From positions 620,001 to 684,000 of the forward strand of contig NZ_RQGA01000003.1 of the NCBI RefSeq assembly GCF_004769575.1: a DNA stretch of 64,000 bases, in the 5' to 3' direction. The notes under the pieces are model-generated. The model made no database searches, was not told the DNA's origin, and saw only the letters and a list, made by a program, of their open reading frames with translations. Position 1 is the first letter of the stretch, and every line of letters starts with the position of its first letter. The position numbers and the translations under genes are program-made. The stretch is from Leptospira perdikensis. GTDB taxonomy: Bacteria > Spirochaetota > Leptospiria > Leptospirales > Leptospiraceae. Shown piece after piece: positions 18,546 to 28,484 of the stretch.

Positions 18546-19160
18546 ATGAAAGGGTTACGTGTATCACAAGGAAAGTGGAAAGGGAAAGAAATTCCATCTC
18601 CACCAGATGTCTCAGGGCATTTGAATTTTACCAATAGTCTCGTAAAAAAAGCCATTTTTTCTCTTATGGATTCTCGTCTCCTTTCTTGGGGTCTTGGTTT
18701 TGATTCCGTTTTGTTTTGTGATTACTTTGCCGGCAGTGGGCAAATTTCTGCCGAAGCCTATAGCCTTTCTGTGAATCGACTTCTTACTTATGAATTGGAC
18801 CAAACTAGGTTTAGACAACTCCATTCGCTATTTCGTGGACTGACCAATGTGCAGTTATTTCGAAAAGATGCAACCAAACATACGTTAAAGTGGGAATTGG
18901 GAGAAGAGTCAGCTTATATCTTTTATTTAGATCCGCCTTACACGTACTGGTCGGAAACACCCACGCGAATGAAAGAGATGTTGGAAGGATTACATAGTTT
19001 TTGTTTGTCTTTACAAAAACCTTTTTTAATTTTATGCCAAATACCAGAACATCAACCCATCGATAAAATTTGGGCAGAAGTTCCTCATAAAGTAAGAGAA
19101 TATGGTAGCCATTCCATCATCGAAACAGGTTATGAAAATGTCGAGACTCCCGATCTGTAA
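18546..19160 (+). CDS. rsmD: RsmD-like 16S rRNA guanine-N2 methyltransferase
   Basis: 204 residues, the normal RsmD length. N-terminal LRVSQGKWKGKEIPSP corresponds to the RsmD start (RIIxGxWRGRxLP). DYFAGSGQISAEAYS is the SAM-binding motif I, and YLDPPYTYW is the catalytic DPPY motif IV. The family methylates G966 of 16S rRNA. The match is recognisable but diverged, for example FTNSLVKKAIFSLM where RsmD has RPTxDRVRExLFNxL, so another small RNA or DNA target is possible. The end overlaps the next gene. Confidence 0.75.
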   Translation: MKGLRVSQGKWKGKEIPSPPDVSGHLNFTNSLVKKAIFSLMDSRLLSWGLGFDSVLFCDYFAGSGQISAEAYSLSVNRLLTYELDQTRFRQLHSLFRGLTNVQLFRKDATKHTLKWELGEESAYIFYLDPPYTYWSETPTRMKEMLEGLHSFCLSLQKPFLILCQIPEHQPIDKIWAEVPHKVREYGSHSIIETGYENVETPDL

Positions 19161-21252
19161 AACAGATCGTTTTGATTTTGGATCCATTCATAATTTAATT
19201 TTCATTATTGTATTTTACCTTTTTTGTATAGGATCTCCTCTTTGGTCTTTACCAACTTATGAAGAGGTTAGATCTACTTATAAACCTTCCGATATACAGG
19301 TGTTTGATCGTAATGGTGAACTCGTCCAAAGGTATAGAATCCAGAATTTATACCGATCAGAAGAATGGACAGACTACAACAAACTCCCCAAGTTTTTAGT
19401 TGAGTCAGTGATACATGCAGAGGATAAACGGTTCTTTACGCATGGAGGAGTTGACTCCAATGCCTTAGTTTCTTCCTTCTTTGGAAATTTCACTGGGTCA
19501 ACTTTGCGGGGTGGATCCACAATTACGATGCAACTTGTTTCTTTGTTGGATCCGGAATTACAACCGAGAGAATCCAAACGTAAGACAATATTTCAAAAAC
19601 TAAAACAAATCCAAAGAGCTGTAGAGTTGGAAGAAACTTGGACTAAGGAAGAAATTTTTACAGCTTATCTCAATTTAATTTATTTTAGAGGTGAGTTAAA
19701 AGGGATTAGTTCTGCAACCAAGGGATTGTTTCGAAAATCGCCAGAGAATATAACTCCTAATGAATCTTATTTACTGTCTGCCCTCATACGTTCGCCACAA
19801 AGTTCCATTGAAAAAGTAATAAAACGTGTTTGTTTATTGAAAATGGAGAGAGATGGAATTGATGATTGCACCGCCATTTCTCGTTTGGTGAGAGAATCCT
19901 TGTTTCGTAATTTGGATTATCCGCAGTATCCCTCCTTTGTTCCTTTATTCACAAAAGCTCTTTTAGATTTTTCTAAAGAAGAAGGAAGTTTTAACTCGCA
20001 AGTTTCATCTTCTTTGTCTTTAAACTTCCAAAGAAAAGCAGAAGAAATTCTTAAACGTAATGTAAAATCCCTCGCAGATAAAAATGTAAAAGACGGAGCC
20101 GTCATTGTCATCGACAATCGTACGGGGCAGATTCTAGTATATGTTCCCAATATTGGAGAGGAAAGTTCTGTTGGAAAACTAGACCTCATTCGAAGTAAAA
20201 GACAAGTGGGTTCTACCTTAAAACCATTTGTGTATGCAGAGAACTTCCAAGAAAACAAACTTAACCCCGATTCGATTCTTTCTGATTCGCCTGTAGGGAT
20301 TCCTGTTTACCAAGGTATCTATCGTCCGTTAAACTATGATAAATCTTATAAAGGGAACGTGACAGTCAGACAAAGTTTGGCCTCCTCCCTCAACATTCCT
20401 GCCATTCGTGCGTTGTCATTTTTGGACATCAATGAATTTGTTTCCGTATTAGAGCAATTGGGAATTACGGGCCTTCGGTATCCGGAGTTTTATGGGCCTT
20501 CCTTAGCACTGGGAACAGCGGATATGAGTTTACTCGAATTAACCAATGCTTACCGAACCCTTGCCAACGCAGGAGTCTATTCTGGATTAAAATTTCAAAA
20601 TGTATCTAAAGAAACGGAAACTCGAATGGTATTCTCACCTATGGTGAGTTATATGGTTTCAGAGATCCTGGCTGATCGTGAGGCTCGGTCTCTTGGTTTT
20701 GGATGGGATAATTTTTTATCAACATCATATTATACTTCAGTCAAAACAGGAACAAGCCAAGATATGAGAGACAACTGGTGTATTGGTTACTCGGAATTTT
20801 ATACAGTAGGTGTTTGGGTCGGAAACCCAACAGGTGCTCCTATGTTAGATGTATCTGGGATTACTGGTGCTGCCCCTGTTTGGCGTGAGACAATGGATAT
20901 CTTACATGAGTCCCTGGATTCAAAATTAATACAGCCTAAGCTTGAAAATTCCTCAGATACAAAATCCAGTCTGTCTAAGGACGGTGGGGTTGAAAAAACA
21001 AAGTCAAAGAGAATCCTTACTCCCGTGAATGGAAGTATTTTTGCTTTGGATCCAGATATTCCCTTGGGCCGTCAAAAAATCCTCTTTACTTTCAGTTCCT
21101 ACGAGGTTTCGTATTATTATTATTTAAACGATGAAAACATTGGTTCTGCGGGAGGGCCTTTCCTCTGGGAACCAAAGAAGGGAGAATATCGTTTGCAAGT
21201 AAAAGATAGAGATGGAAAAGTTTTGTCTCATTCTTTATTTGAAGTTCGGTAA
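19138..21252 (+). CDS. pbpC: Bifunctional penicillin-binding protein, PBP1C-like
   Basis: About 704 residues from the ATG at 19138; AGG lies eight bases upstream. ATGs at 19132 and 19102 are also in frame but lie deeper in rsmD. One N-terminal membrane segment is followed by a GT51 glycosyltransferase (catalytic Glu in IHAEDKRFFTHGG; RGGSTITMQL). The transpeptidase domain has SxxK in GSTLKPFVYA, SxN in ASSLN and KTG in VKTGTSQD. The C-terminal ~80 residues (RILTPVNGSIFALDPDIP) match the extra domain of PbpC. It polymerises and cross-links peptidoglycan. PbpC is often paired with an alpha2-macroglobulin gene, but none is here. Confidence 0.9.
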   Translation: MSRLPICKTDRFDFGSIHNLIFIIVFYLFCIGSPLWSLPTYEEVRSTYKPSDIQVFDRNGELVQRYRIQNLYRSEEWTDYNKLPKFLVESVIHAEDKRFFTHGGVDSNALVSSFFGNFTGSTLRGGSTITMQLVSLLDPELQPRESKRKTIFQKLKQIQRAVELEETWTKEEIFTAYLNLIYFRGELKGISSATKGLFRKSPENITPNESYLLSALIRSPQSSIEKVIKRVCLLKMERDGIDDCTAISRLVRESLFRNLDYPQYPSFVPLFTKALLDFSKEEGSFNSQVSSSLSLNFQRKAEEILKRNVKSLADKNVKDGAVIVIDNRTGQILVYVPNIGEESSVGKLDLIRSKRQVGSTLKPFVYAENFQENKLNPDSILSDSPVGIPVYQGIYRPLNYDKSYKGNVTVRQSLASSLNIPAIRALSFLDINEFVSVLEQLGITGLRYPEFYGPSLALGTADMSLLELTNAYRTLANAGVYSGLKFQNVSKETETRMVFSPMVSYMVSEILADREARSLGFGWDNFLSTSYYTSVKTGTSQDMRDNWCIGYSEFYTVGVWVGNPTGAPMLDVSGITGAAPVWRETMDILHESLDSKLIQPKLENSSDTKSSLSKDGGVEKTKSKRILTPVNGSIFALDPDIPLGRQKILFTFSSYEVSYYYYLNDENIGSAGGPFLWEPKKGEYRLQVKDRDGKVLSHSLFEVR

Positions 21253-21258
21253 CATAAA

Positions 21259-21684
21259 ATGCCAAAACCAATCAAATACAAACATAAATTCACCCAACAA
21301 GTTGTTTGGGGTGAGATGGATGCCTTCGGACACGTAAACAATGTAACGTATGTTAGATACTTTGAATCTGCGAGGGCCGATTATTTTACGAAGGAAGGTC
21401 TGTGGGATTCCCCGGTGAAACCAGTTAAAGCAGGACCTGTTCTCACTCATCTGGACATGGACTATCGCAAACAAGTGGTATTTCCTGCCACTTTAGAAAT
21501 TTCATTAGAAGTAGATTCCATTTCTTCCAGAGCCTTCACTGTAATTTGTTCTATGTGGAATGAAAATGATGAATGTGTTTTGACTGGAAACGCTGCGTTT
21601 GTTTGGTTCGATTTTGAATTACAAAAACCATCAGCCCTTCCCGAATATTTTAAAACAAAATTTGGATCGAATCATTTGGTATGA
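21259..21684 (+). CDS. Acyl-CoA thioesterase, hot-dog fold (4HBT)
   Basis: 141 residues. WGEMDAFGHVNNVTYVRYFE is the conserved 4-hydroxybenzoyl-CoA thioesterase-type active site: an acidic residue with the HVNN turn at the start of the central hot-dog helix. It cleaves acyl-CoA or acyl-ACP thioesters; chain length is unknown. The gene starts six bases after pbpC and its stop overlaps the next start by four bases, so it belongs to the pbpC-lptF run. Confidence 0.9.
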   Translation: MPKPIKYKHKFTQQVVWGEMDAFGHVNNVTYVRYFESARADYFTKEGLWDSPVKPVKAGPVLTHLDMDYRKQVVFPATLEISLEVDSISSRAFTVICSMWNENDECVLTGNAAFVWFDFELQKPSALPEYFKTKFGSNHLV

Positions 21685-22964
21685 CAAAACATTCCTTCCA
21701 AGAACGATTTAAACTAGATGATGAGGTGATGAAAATTTCACGGATTTGTCTCATTGTATTTTTTAGTTTTATCGGTTTTGGAATTTTTGCACCTATTGAT
21801 GAGTTAGGATTGTATGATCCCAAATGGATTCGTATTTTACATGCATCTGTTACCTTAGGTTTTTTCATCGCAACTTATTTTTCCGACTGGGTTCGTAAAC
21901 AAATCCAAACCATCATGTTGTTTTTCTTTTATACGATGAGTGCTCATTCCCTTATTCTTTTGTATTGGAATTCACTTTACATTGGTTATCTGGTAGGAAT
22001 GATTTTGGTGTTGTCTTGTATTGGAGTTAGTTTTGTGGATCGTCGTTCTCTTGTATCTTATTTGGGGACTGTGACTTCTGCAGGAATTCTCATTGGTCTC
22101 TATACAAAAGAACCACAAGTGGATTTACCTCTCTATCTTTCCTCTATCATCACACCAACTCTTGTTTCTTATCTTACTCTGAACATTCGCTTAAGCTCCG
22201 TTGAAAAACTCCGAATTTCAGAATCCAAACTCAAAGGGTTTCAAGATCGGATGTTGAATGAACTTGATCTGGCCAATGAAACCCAGTCCAATTTAGTGAC
22301 TACACACTGGCCAAAAACGAAAGGAATTCGCCTCCATTCATTTTTCCAGTCCTTTGGGCAAGTGGGTGGTGATGCGATTAGTTATTTGGAAAGAGAGGAT
22401 GGAAAGTTAGCCCTTTTTTTTGCAGACGTTTCTGGTCATGGAATTGCATCGGCTATGGTTTCCGCTATGGCAGTTCTTGCTTTTAAAATTCATGGGAATC
22501 AAACGGAACCTTCTTCTTGTTTGAAGTCAATTCATACCGACTTGCAAGAGTTAGTTCCAAACAATCATATTAGTGCTTGTGTATTGTTTGTAGACACAAA
22601 CACAAAAGAAATTCAATACTCTGTTGCTGGCCACCCACCCCTTATCCGAATGGAAAAAGATTCAGATCCCAAATTTATGGAGGGGATGGGAACTCTCATT
22701 GTGTCTTATTTAAAACCCAATCTAAAGGATTTTACTCTCACTCCTAACTCGGGAGATCGCATTTTACTCTATTCGGATGGAATTTTGGAAGTTTTTGACG
22801 ATGCAGGAGAGATTTATGGAGATGAACATTTACTAACATCGATAAAAAATCATTCTGACAAAAAAGGTGAAGAATTTTTGAATGCTTTATATGAGGACTC
22901 CATGTCATTTTCGGCAAAACGAATTTCCGACGATATGAGTATGTTATTACTGGAAATTTTATGA
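21681..22964 (+). CDS. Membrane PP2C-type phosphatase (SpoIIE domain)
   Basis: 427 residues. The first ~190 residues hold about six transmembrane helices with short loops, a sensor-like region. A short coiled coil (LRISESKLKGFQDRMLNE) leads into a SpoIIE/RsbU phosphatase domain: FFADVSGHGIASAMVSAM (metal-binding Asp), AGHPPLI, LLYSDGILEVFDDAGE and DDMSMLLLEI. Such enzymes dephosphorylate STAS-domain anti-anti-sigma factors; the STAS protein at 10169-10525 is a candidate target. Four-base overlaps with both neighbours indicate coupled translation. Confidence 0.9.
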   Translation: MTKHSFQERFKLDDEVMKISRICLIVFFSFIGFGIFAPIDELGLYDPKWIRILHASVTLGFFIATYFSDWVRKQIQTIMLFFFYTMSAHSLILLYWNSLYIGYLVGMILVLSCIGVSFVDRRSLVSYLGTVTSAGILIGLYTKEPQVDLPLYLSSIITPTLVSYLTLNIRLSSVEKLRISESKLKGFQDRMLNELDLANETQSNLVTTHWPKTKGIRLHSFFQSFGQVGGDAISYLEREDGKLALFFADVSGHGIASAMVSAMAVLAFKIHGNQTEPSSCLKSIHTDLQELVPNNHISACVLFVDTNTKEIQYSVAGHPPLIRMEKDSDPKFMEGMGTLIVSYLKPNLKDFTLTPNSGDRILLYSDGILEVFDDAGEIYGDEHLLTSIKNHSDKKGEEFLNALYEDSMSFSAKRISDDMSMLLLEIL

Positions 22965-24097
22965 ATTTGTTGTTAACACCCTTTCTTTGGTTCAAAAAAG
23001 AGTTCATTCCCTTTCGTACATTAGATCGTTATTTATTTTTAGATTTTTTTAAAACATTTATCGGTACTCTCATCATGCTTACATCCATGATTGTGATTTA
23101 TAAATTCACTGATGTAATGAAGTATTTAGTTTCTTCAAAAGTGAACCAAGTGCACGTATATTTGCACGTATTATATTCTTTGCCATCGATGGTGGATCAA
23201 GTAGTGGCGCCAGCACTTATGTTTTCCGTTTGTTTTGTCATCGGTCAATTTAGTGTGAACAAGGAACTTGTGGCGATGATGGTTGCTGGAGTTTCCTTTA
23301 TTCGGATCATCACTCCCATTTTATTTTTTGGAATTTCTATGTGGCTTATCATGACTTTGTTCGGACAAACAGTTGTGATCCCGGCCAATAAACAAGCACA
23401 GATCGAGTATAGTATTATGGCAAAGGGTTCCAATCGATTGATTGATTTTGTTTATCAATTGCATATCAAAGGAAAAAAAGGATTCTACTATGTCTACTGG
23501 ATCGATGAAAAAGATAACACTGTAAAAGGTGGATTCAACTACATCGAAATCACTCCAGACGGCCATCCAACATATACTGTGTCTTCTCAAAAAGCAAAAT
23601 TCATCCCTTCACCGCATAGTTGGGTTTTGTATGATGCGGAAGAAATTAGGTTTAATGAAAATTTAGAACTTGTTTCGCGAATTAAATATCCAGAAAAAAC
23701 TTATGATTTCCCGGAAGATTTAGCCTATTTTTCAAAACCCATTCGTAATCCGGAAGAAATGAATTTTTTTGAACTAGCAGATGAAATTCAATCTAGGATT
23801 ACAAAAGGGATTCCTTTCCGAAATGTCATCATCCAACAACATATGGCATTTGCAATGCCACTCATGTCTTTTGTTGTCGTAACTTTGGGAGCACTTGCAG
23901 GTGCCATCACCAAACGTTCTGCAGGTGTGGCAAGTCTTGGTTTAACCATTGCAGTAGTGTTGTTGTATTATATTTTAAATTCCACTGCTAAAACTTTGGC
24001 GGAAAATGGTGCATTACCCATTTGGATTGGTATGTGGATGACACCGGTGATTTTTACCTCAGCGGCATACTTTTTATATAGAAGAATGAATATCTGA
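22961..24097 (+). CDS. LptF/LptG-family permease (YjgP/YjgQ)
   Basis: 378 residues. There are three N-terminal and three C-terminal transmembrane helices around a periplasmic beta-jellyroll domain (residues ~150-270), with the N-terminal landmark FLDFFKTFIGTLIMLTSMIV. It is one of the two inner-membrane permeases of the LPS-extraction ABC transporter. The paralogue and LptB are not adjacent, which is common. Which of LptF or LptG it is cannot be decided from the sequence alone. The stop codon lies inside a stem-loop followed by T residues. Confidence 0.9.
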   Translation: MNLLLTPFLWFKKEFIPFRTLDRYLFLDFFKTFIGTLIMLTSMIVIYKFTDVMKYLVSSKVNQVHVYLHVLYSLPSMVDQVVAPALMFSVCFVIGQFSVNKELVAMMVAGVSFIRIITPILFFGISMWLIMTLFGQTVVIPANKQAQIEYSIMAKGSNRLIDFVYQLHIKGKKGFYYVYWIDEKDNTVKGGFNYIEITPDGHPTYTVSSQKAKFIPSPHSWVLYDAEEIRFNENLELVSRIKYPEKTYDFPEDLAYFSKPIRNPEEMNFFELADEIQSRITKGIPFRNVIIQQHMAFAMPLMSFVVVTLGALAGAITKRSAGVASLGLTIAVVLLYYILNSTAKTLAENGALPIWIGMWMTPVIFTSAAYFLYRRMNI

Positions 24098-24117
24098 ATT
24101 CATTCAGATATTAGTTT
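24090..24117 (+). terminator. Possible intrinsic terminator of the permease operon
   Basis: AT-rich 8 bp stem ATATCTGA/TCAGATAT with a 6-base loop, followed by TAGTTTTT. It contains the stop codon of the permease gene. The weak stem makes efficiency uncertain. Confidence 0.45.
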
Positions 24118-24169
24118 TTACTATAATACTCAATCTCTAGTTCATTTTTCTATTATTTAAGTTTGGTAA

Positions 24170-24199
24170 CGAAAGAGGAGAAATCATTCTCCTCTTTCG
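24170..24199. terminator. Perfect stem-loop between convergent genes
   Basis: An 11 bp perfect stem (CGAAAGAGGAG with CTCCTCTTTCG, 8-base loop) lies midway between the convergent permease and DprE1-like genes. No long T run follows on either strand, so it may stop both transcripts or protect 3' ends. Confidence 0.55.
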
Positions 24200-24244
24200 A
24201 GTTTGTGAAAGATTTTAGTTTCTTCTTTTGAAACTCGTCGTGAA

Positions 24245-25690
24245 TTAATTTTCCGTTAAAAACACTCGTTTGTAAAGATCAGTTTGTAAAATTCCTTTTG
24301 GATCATACTTTTTCTTCAAAGAATAAAATCTTTTTAGATTGTCTTTAGGGAAATACGATTCCATCACACGTTTGCGAAGTGTGGAATCTTTCGCGAAGTA
24401 GAATCTACCTTTGTGTTTCAAAACAATTTCATCCATCTCCTTACAAAGTGCCCAAAGTTTTTCTCTGTTCCCTTTGGTCACAGGAAAATCCATAGCCATT
24501 GAAAATCCATCCACCGCATGAGTGAGTAAAAATGGATCTGGTTTGTGTTTTTTGAACACGGACAGATAGTTTACAATTCCTCGTTCTTGGCAAATGGTAA
24601 AAATTTCACGGAATGCTTGTTTGGCGTTCTCTTTAGGAATAAACACTTGGTATTGGATCATGGCACCCGGTTTGTAAACAAACTTCCAATTCGGTACATA
24701 ATCTAATAAAAATGCATATTCTGCATGGCCTTGGTAATAGGCTTTGTTGTTTACTAAAATACTTGCAATACACTTCGCAAAATTAACAAGGCGCATTCCT
24801 AAATTAAAACTAAAGGGACGCATAAGAATCCACATCCATTTTTTAGGAATTAGATAGAATAGGCGAGTGGGAAGGTGTTGTCTTTCGAGCAAACAATTAC
24901 CAGGAAAGTCAGGATCTTCCCCTTCTTTCAGGTTTGTGGCTTTATGGATTTGGCCTCTACCCATAGACTTACCAGATGCAAAGGCATCAATCCAACCCAC
25001 TAAATAATCAGAAGTTTTATAATGTTCTTCAAAATAAGAAAATAGTTCATCAAAATTTCTAACATACACTGGATCAATTTTCATCTTTCCAGAGTAAATT
25101 GGTTTCATTTTGATTTGCACTGTTAAAAAACAACCTAACATTCCAAAGCCGGAAATTGCAGAATAAAACAAATCTGTATTTTTTTTAGGAGAACAAACTA
25201 AAATATCTCCTTTGGCGGTAAGAAATGTAAATTCTTTGATATGTTCACCGATAGTTCCGACTTTGAAGTTGTTTTTTCCATGAATGTTCATGGAAAGAGC
25301 TCCTCCAAGAGTTGGCATCATGGTCCCAGAAACAACAGGAGGCCAAAATCCATTTTCAATTCCAGTTTCCCAAAGGTCTTTAATCCGGGCTCCTGACTGC
25401 ACTGTCATCACACCCGTTTTTAAATTAAAATCTAAAACTTTATTAAAGTGTGTTAAATCTAAAACGATACCGTCTGTATTTGTAGAAGCATCACCATAAC
25501 TACAGCCACCACCACGTAACGCAACTTTGGTGCCAGTCTGGTTGGCCCAAACAAATAATTCTTTGATTTCTTCTTCCGATTCTGGACGAAATATTGGTGA
25601 TAGAGAAAAAGAACTCATACCCCATGCTTCGACTTTTTCCTTTTTGGGAACTTTCACATCTTGAATGGATTTAGTTTTTTTTGCGACCAT
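24245..25690 (-). CDS. DprE1-like FAD-dependent oxidoreductase
   Basis: 481 residues. The N-terminal FAD-binding domain of the VAO/GlcD type has [28 protein letters not shown], the flavin loop [20 protein letters not shown] and [15 protein letters not shown]. The C-terminal substrate domain ends with [25 protein letters not shown] and [16 protein letters not shown]. These stretches follow, in order and spacing, those I recall for mycobacterial DprE1 (decaprenylphosphoryl-ribose 2'-oxidase): SYGD, IHGKN, AKDS and KVDPxxxxxSDxxRR. The preceding gene encodes a DprE2-like reductase and ends one base upstream, supporting a two-step epimerase. The substrate here is inference; a generic aldonolactone-type oxidase is the alternative. 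Confidence 0.82.
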   Translation of the reverse strand: MVAKKTKSIQDVKVPKKEKVEAWGMSSFSLSPIFRPESEEEIKELFVWANQTGTKVALRGGGCSYGDASTNTDGIVLDLTHFNKVLDFNLKTGVMTVQSGARIKDLWETGIENGFWPPVVSGTMMPTLGGALSMNIHGKNNFKVGTIGEHIKEFTFLTAKGDILVCSPKKNTDLFYSAISGFGMLGCFLTVQIKMKPIYSGKMKIDPVYVRNFDELFSYFEEHYKTSDYLVGWIDAFASGKSMGRGQIHKATNLKEGEDPDFPGNCLLERQHLPTRLFYLIPKKWMWILMRPFSFNLGMRLVNFAKCIASILVNNKAYYQGHAEYAFLLDYVPNWKFVYKPGAMIQYQVFIPKENAKQAFREIFTICQERGIVNYLSVFKKHKPDPFLLTHAVDGFSMAMDFPVTKGNREKLWALCKEMDEIVLKHKGRFYFAKDSTLRKRVMESYFPKDNLKRFYSLKKKYDPKGILQTDLYKRVFLTEN

Positions 25691-25691
25691 G

Positions 25692-26444
25692 TTATATACT
25701 CAGTTTTTTAAAAATGAAATTGGGAATGTTACGGATGATAAGACCTACAAGTGCCCAGATTCCTGGAACAAAGGCTTCGTCTTTCCCACTAGCAACAATC
25801 GTAAGAATTTTATTAGCAGCTTCTTCAGCAGTGATTGCTTTTAAGAGTCCTTTTTTAGGAAGGTCGAGACCCTTAGTCATTTCTGTGATCACAAATCCTG
25901 GTTTAATCGTTGTTACTTGAACATTGGATTCAGAGAGTCTGTTGCGTAATGCTTCCAAATATATGTTGAGTGCAGCTTTGGATGTATTGTAAACTGGATT
26001 TCCTTTTCTACCACGTTCGCCGGCGATAGAAGAGATCCCTACAATTTTACCTGACTTTTGTTTTGTAAAATATGTAGCCACAGGATTTAAGAAAGCAACC
26101 GCCCCTAAAAGGTTTACATTTAACATCTCTAAGTCTTTCGTAGTGTTATATTCATTAGAAGTTATCTCAGGCATAACTCCGGATGCGAAATACACTTCGT
26201 CCACTCCGCCGAGTAAACTCACTGCTTTCGCGAAGGTTTTCTCTGCTGTGGCAAACTTTGTCACATCAAAGACTAAAGGGAAGGCTCTTTTCTCTTTGGT
26301 TGTATTTGCTTTTTTGGCTATGGATTCTAAGGACTTTTCCCTTCTAGCCAAAAGAACCACGGAATTCCCTGCGTTCAATTCAGCTTCTGCTATGGCTTTT
26401 CCGATCCCACTCGAGGCACCGACAATGATTATTTTTTTCCCCAT
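25692..26444 (-). CDS. DprE2-like short-chain dehydrogenase/reductase
   Basis: 250 residues. Rossmann loop [14 protein letters not shown], then [20 protein letters not shown] with the catalytic Ser, Tyr and Lys, then [16 protein letters not shown]. The GERxRxxNxVYxxSKAxL pattern and the C-terminal segment [13 protein letters not shown] match DprE2, whose end I recall as RHIPRSIFRKLPI. DprE2 reduces the keto intermediate made by DprE1, giving decaprenylphosphoryl-arabinose. The gene precedes the DprE1-like gene by one base. The hydrophobic tail may touch the membrane, suiting a polyprenyl substrate. Confidence 0.82.
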   Translation of the reverse strand: MGKKIIIVGASSGIGKAIAEAELNAGNSVVLLARREKSLESIAKKANTTKEKRAFPLVFDVTKFATAEKTFAKAVSLLGGVDEVYFASGVMPEITSNEYNTTKDLEMLNVNLLGAVAFLNPVATYFTKQKSGKIVGISSIAGERGRKGNPVYNTSKAALNIYLEALRNRLSESNVQVTTIKPGFVITEMTKGLDLPKKGLLKAITAEEAANKILTIVASGKDEAFVPGIWALVGLIIRNIPNFIFKKLSI

Positions 26445-26495
26445 GTTTACGTTTTTTTGGTTTAATCGAATCTGGCAAGTGGTTTCATTAGAGTT

Positions 26496-26996
26496 GTGCC
26501 CGTAAATGAGAGAATCCTGATCGACGGGATGAATCTAATGTATAAATTTCCCGATTTGGCTTTTTGTTTGGGTGAATATCGCCTGCAAGATGCCAGGGAA
26601 GGCTTACTTCTCCACCTCAAACGATTCTATGTTTCAAATCCGCACTCTAAAATTTTAGTATTTTTTGACGGGAAAAAGGATCTTACCTCGGATTGTTATT
26701 CGGAAGATTGGGGTGAATTTTCGATTCATTACAGCCATGAAAAAAAAGCCGACGAACTCATCATCGGATACCTCAACTTATGTCCAGTACCTTCTCAATG
26801 TTTGGTGATCACTTCCGATAAAGAGATAGTTAGTTTTGCACGGAGACTTCGAGCCAAAAGAATGACTTCGGAAGAATTTTACGCAGAATGGCTCAAACGG
26901 GAATCGGAAGAGGACGAAACGGAATTTAACCACCTGAAAGAAGGATTGACACAAAGTTCGGAAACCGATTACTGGGAGAGACAATTCCTTCCTTGA
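26496..26996 (+). CDS. NYN-domain (PIN-like) ribonuclease, YacP/Rae1-like
   Basis: 166 residues from a GTG at 26496. The conserved acidic residues of the NYN/YacP fold are visible: ILIDGMNLMY, VFFDGKKD, EKKADELIIGYL and VITSDKEIVSFARRL. The family cleaves RNA (Rae1 acts on mRNA at the ribosome in Bacillus). It is divergent from the DprE2-like gene and runs one base into the MBOAT gene, though a functional link to acylation is not obvious. Confidence 0.85.
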   Translation: MPVNERILIDGMNLMYKFPDLAFCLGEYRLQDAREGLLLHLKRFYVSNPHSKILVFFDGKKDLTSDCYSEDWGEFSIHYSHEKKADELIIGYLNLCPVPSQCLVITSDKEIVSFARRLRAKRMTSEEFYAEWLKRESEEDETEFNHLKEGLTQSSETDYWERQFLP

Positions 26997-26997
26997 T

Positions 26998-28476
26998 ATG
27001 TTGTTCAATTCAATCCCATTTTTAATCTTTTTTTCCAGTGTTTACTTACTCTATTGGGCCATTCCTAAAGAGGTTCGGAAGTATTTCCTGCTGATAGCGG
27101 GGATTGGTTTTTATGCCTACTTTTCTTTAGCACTAACAGTTCACTTCCTTGTTGTAATTGGTATCAATTACCTTTTATATCGCAAAATCAAATCCCAACC
27201 GACAAAGTTCTGGATTGGGCTTACGGTAACTCTCAACCTAATCAATTTGGGTTTTTTCAAATATATTTACTTTTTCAGTAAGGTTCTCGCTGATCTAACG
27301 AACTATCCGTTCTTCCAACAAGTTCCAAACCTTATCCATATTGCGTTACCACTCGCAATTAGTTTTTACACTTTCCAAGTGATTGCCGCCGCCGTTGATA
27401 CTTACCGTGATTCGACAAAACCCGTCGTTAAAGTAGAAGATTACTTTTTGTTTGTAGCTTTTTTTCCTGTTTTGATTGCCGGGCCAATCATGCGGATGTC
27501 TGACTTTTTTCCGAACTTGGACAAACTCACTCCAAACAAAGAAAAGATGTATCGGGCATCGTATTTACTCATGTCAGGACTTGTTAAAAAAGTACTCGTG
27601 GCAGATCCGATGTCATTAACCATCTCACCAGTGTTTGGTTCTCCAGCAGAATATGATTCTTTTTCATTGTTTATCGCGGGGATTTGTTACGCGATTCAAG
27701 TTTATAGTGATTTTTCTGGACTCACTGACATGGCGCGTTCCATTGCTTTATATTTAGGTTTTGAAACACCAGAAAACTTCAAAGCGCCCTTTTTCTCTAC
27801 ATCAGGAAGGGAACTTTGGAAACGTTGGCATATCACACTTTCTTTTTGGCTGAGAGATTATATTTATTTCCCACTAGGAGGTTCTCGTAAAGGAGAACTT
27901 CGTACTTACTTAAACCTAATCATCATCATGACACTCGGTGGGTTTTGGCACGGAGCCGATTATACTTTTATTTGTTGGGGATTTTATTGGGGATTGATTC
28001 TTGCGGGTGAACGGTATTTTGAAGACAACCTGGGATGGAAGTTAACTCCGCAAAAAAATAAATTCTTAATGGTAATCAAAGCACTTATCGTTTTTGTTTT
28101 ATTTTCTATTTCGGGACTTATGTTCCGATCGAATAATGCAACCAATATGGTGGATCATTTTTACGGTATATTTACCCATTTCTCATATAGTTTAGAGGCC
28201 ATGATTGCAGGTGATTCCAATCAATGGTTGGTTTCTGCCACATCACTTCTTGGACATGGTTCTTCTTTTCGGTTCCAACATATAGAAAACCTGGAACGTA
28301 TTTTTTATACTTCGATTGCTTTATTATTTTTTCACCACATCCAATATGTTCCTGAGTTTTGGGATCGGGTTCGGAAACACGATGTATGGCTTGTTCCAAT
28401 ACTTGGTGTTGTTACTATTTTTCTTCTCGCCACTCTTTCTCAAGATGGTGGAGAATTTATCTACTATAAGTTTTAG
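26998..28476 (+). CDS. MBOAT family O-acyltransferase (AlgI-like)
   Basis: 492 residues, polytopic, with about 10-12 hydrophobic helices. Landmarks are WAIPKEVRKYFLLIAG, FYTFQVIAAAVDTYR, YSDFSGLTDMARSIALYLGF, RWHITLSFWLRDYIYFPLGG, and the catalytic His in LGGFWHGADYTFICWG. AlgI/DltB-type proteins move acyl groups across the membrane onto exported polysaccharide or other acceptors. The next gene encodes the DUF1574 partner, matching the common AlgI plus SGNH/AlgX-like arrangement. Acceptor unknown. Confidence 0.92.
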   Translation: MLFNSIPFLIFFSSVYLLYWAIPKEVRKYFLLIAGIGFYAYFSLALTVHFLVVIGINYLLYRKIKSQPTKFWIGLTVTLNLINLGFFKYIYFFSKVLADLTNYPFFQQVPNLIHIALPLAISFYTFQVIAAAVDTYRDSTKPVVKVEDYFLFVAFFPVLIAGPIMRMSDFFPNLDKLTPNKEKMYRASYLLMSGLVKKVLVADPMSLTISPVFGSPAEYDSFSLFIAGICYAIQVYSDFSGLTDMARSIALYLGFETPENFKAPFFSTSGRELWKRWHITLSFWLRDYIYFPLGGSRKGELRTYLNLIIIMTLGGFWHGADYTFICWGFYWGLILAGERYFEDNLGWKLTPQKNKFLMVIKALIVFVLFSISGLMFRSNNATNMVDHFYGIFTHFSYSLEAMIAGDSNQWLVSATSLLGHGSSFRFQHIENLERIFYTSIALLFFHHIQYVPEFWDRVRKHDVWLVPILGVVTIFLLATLSQDGGEFIYYKF

Positions 28477-28484
28477 GAGACATT

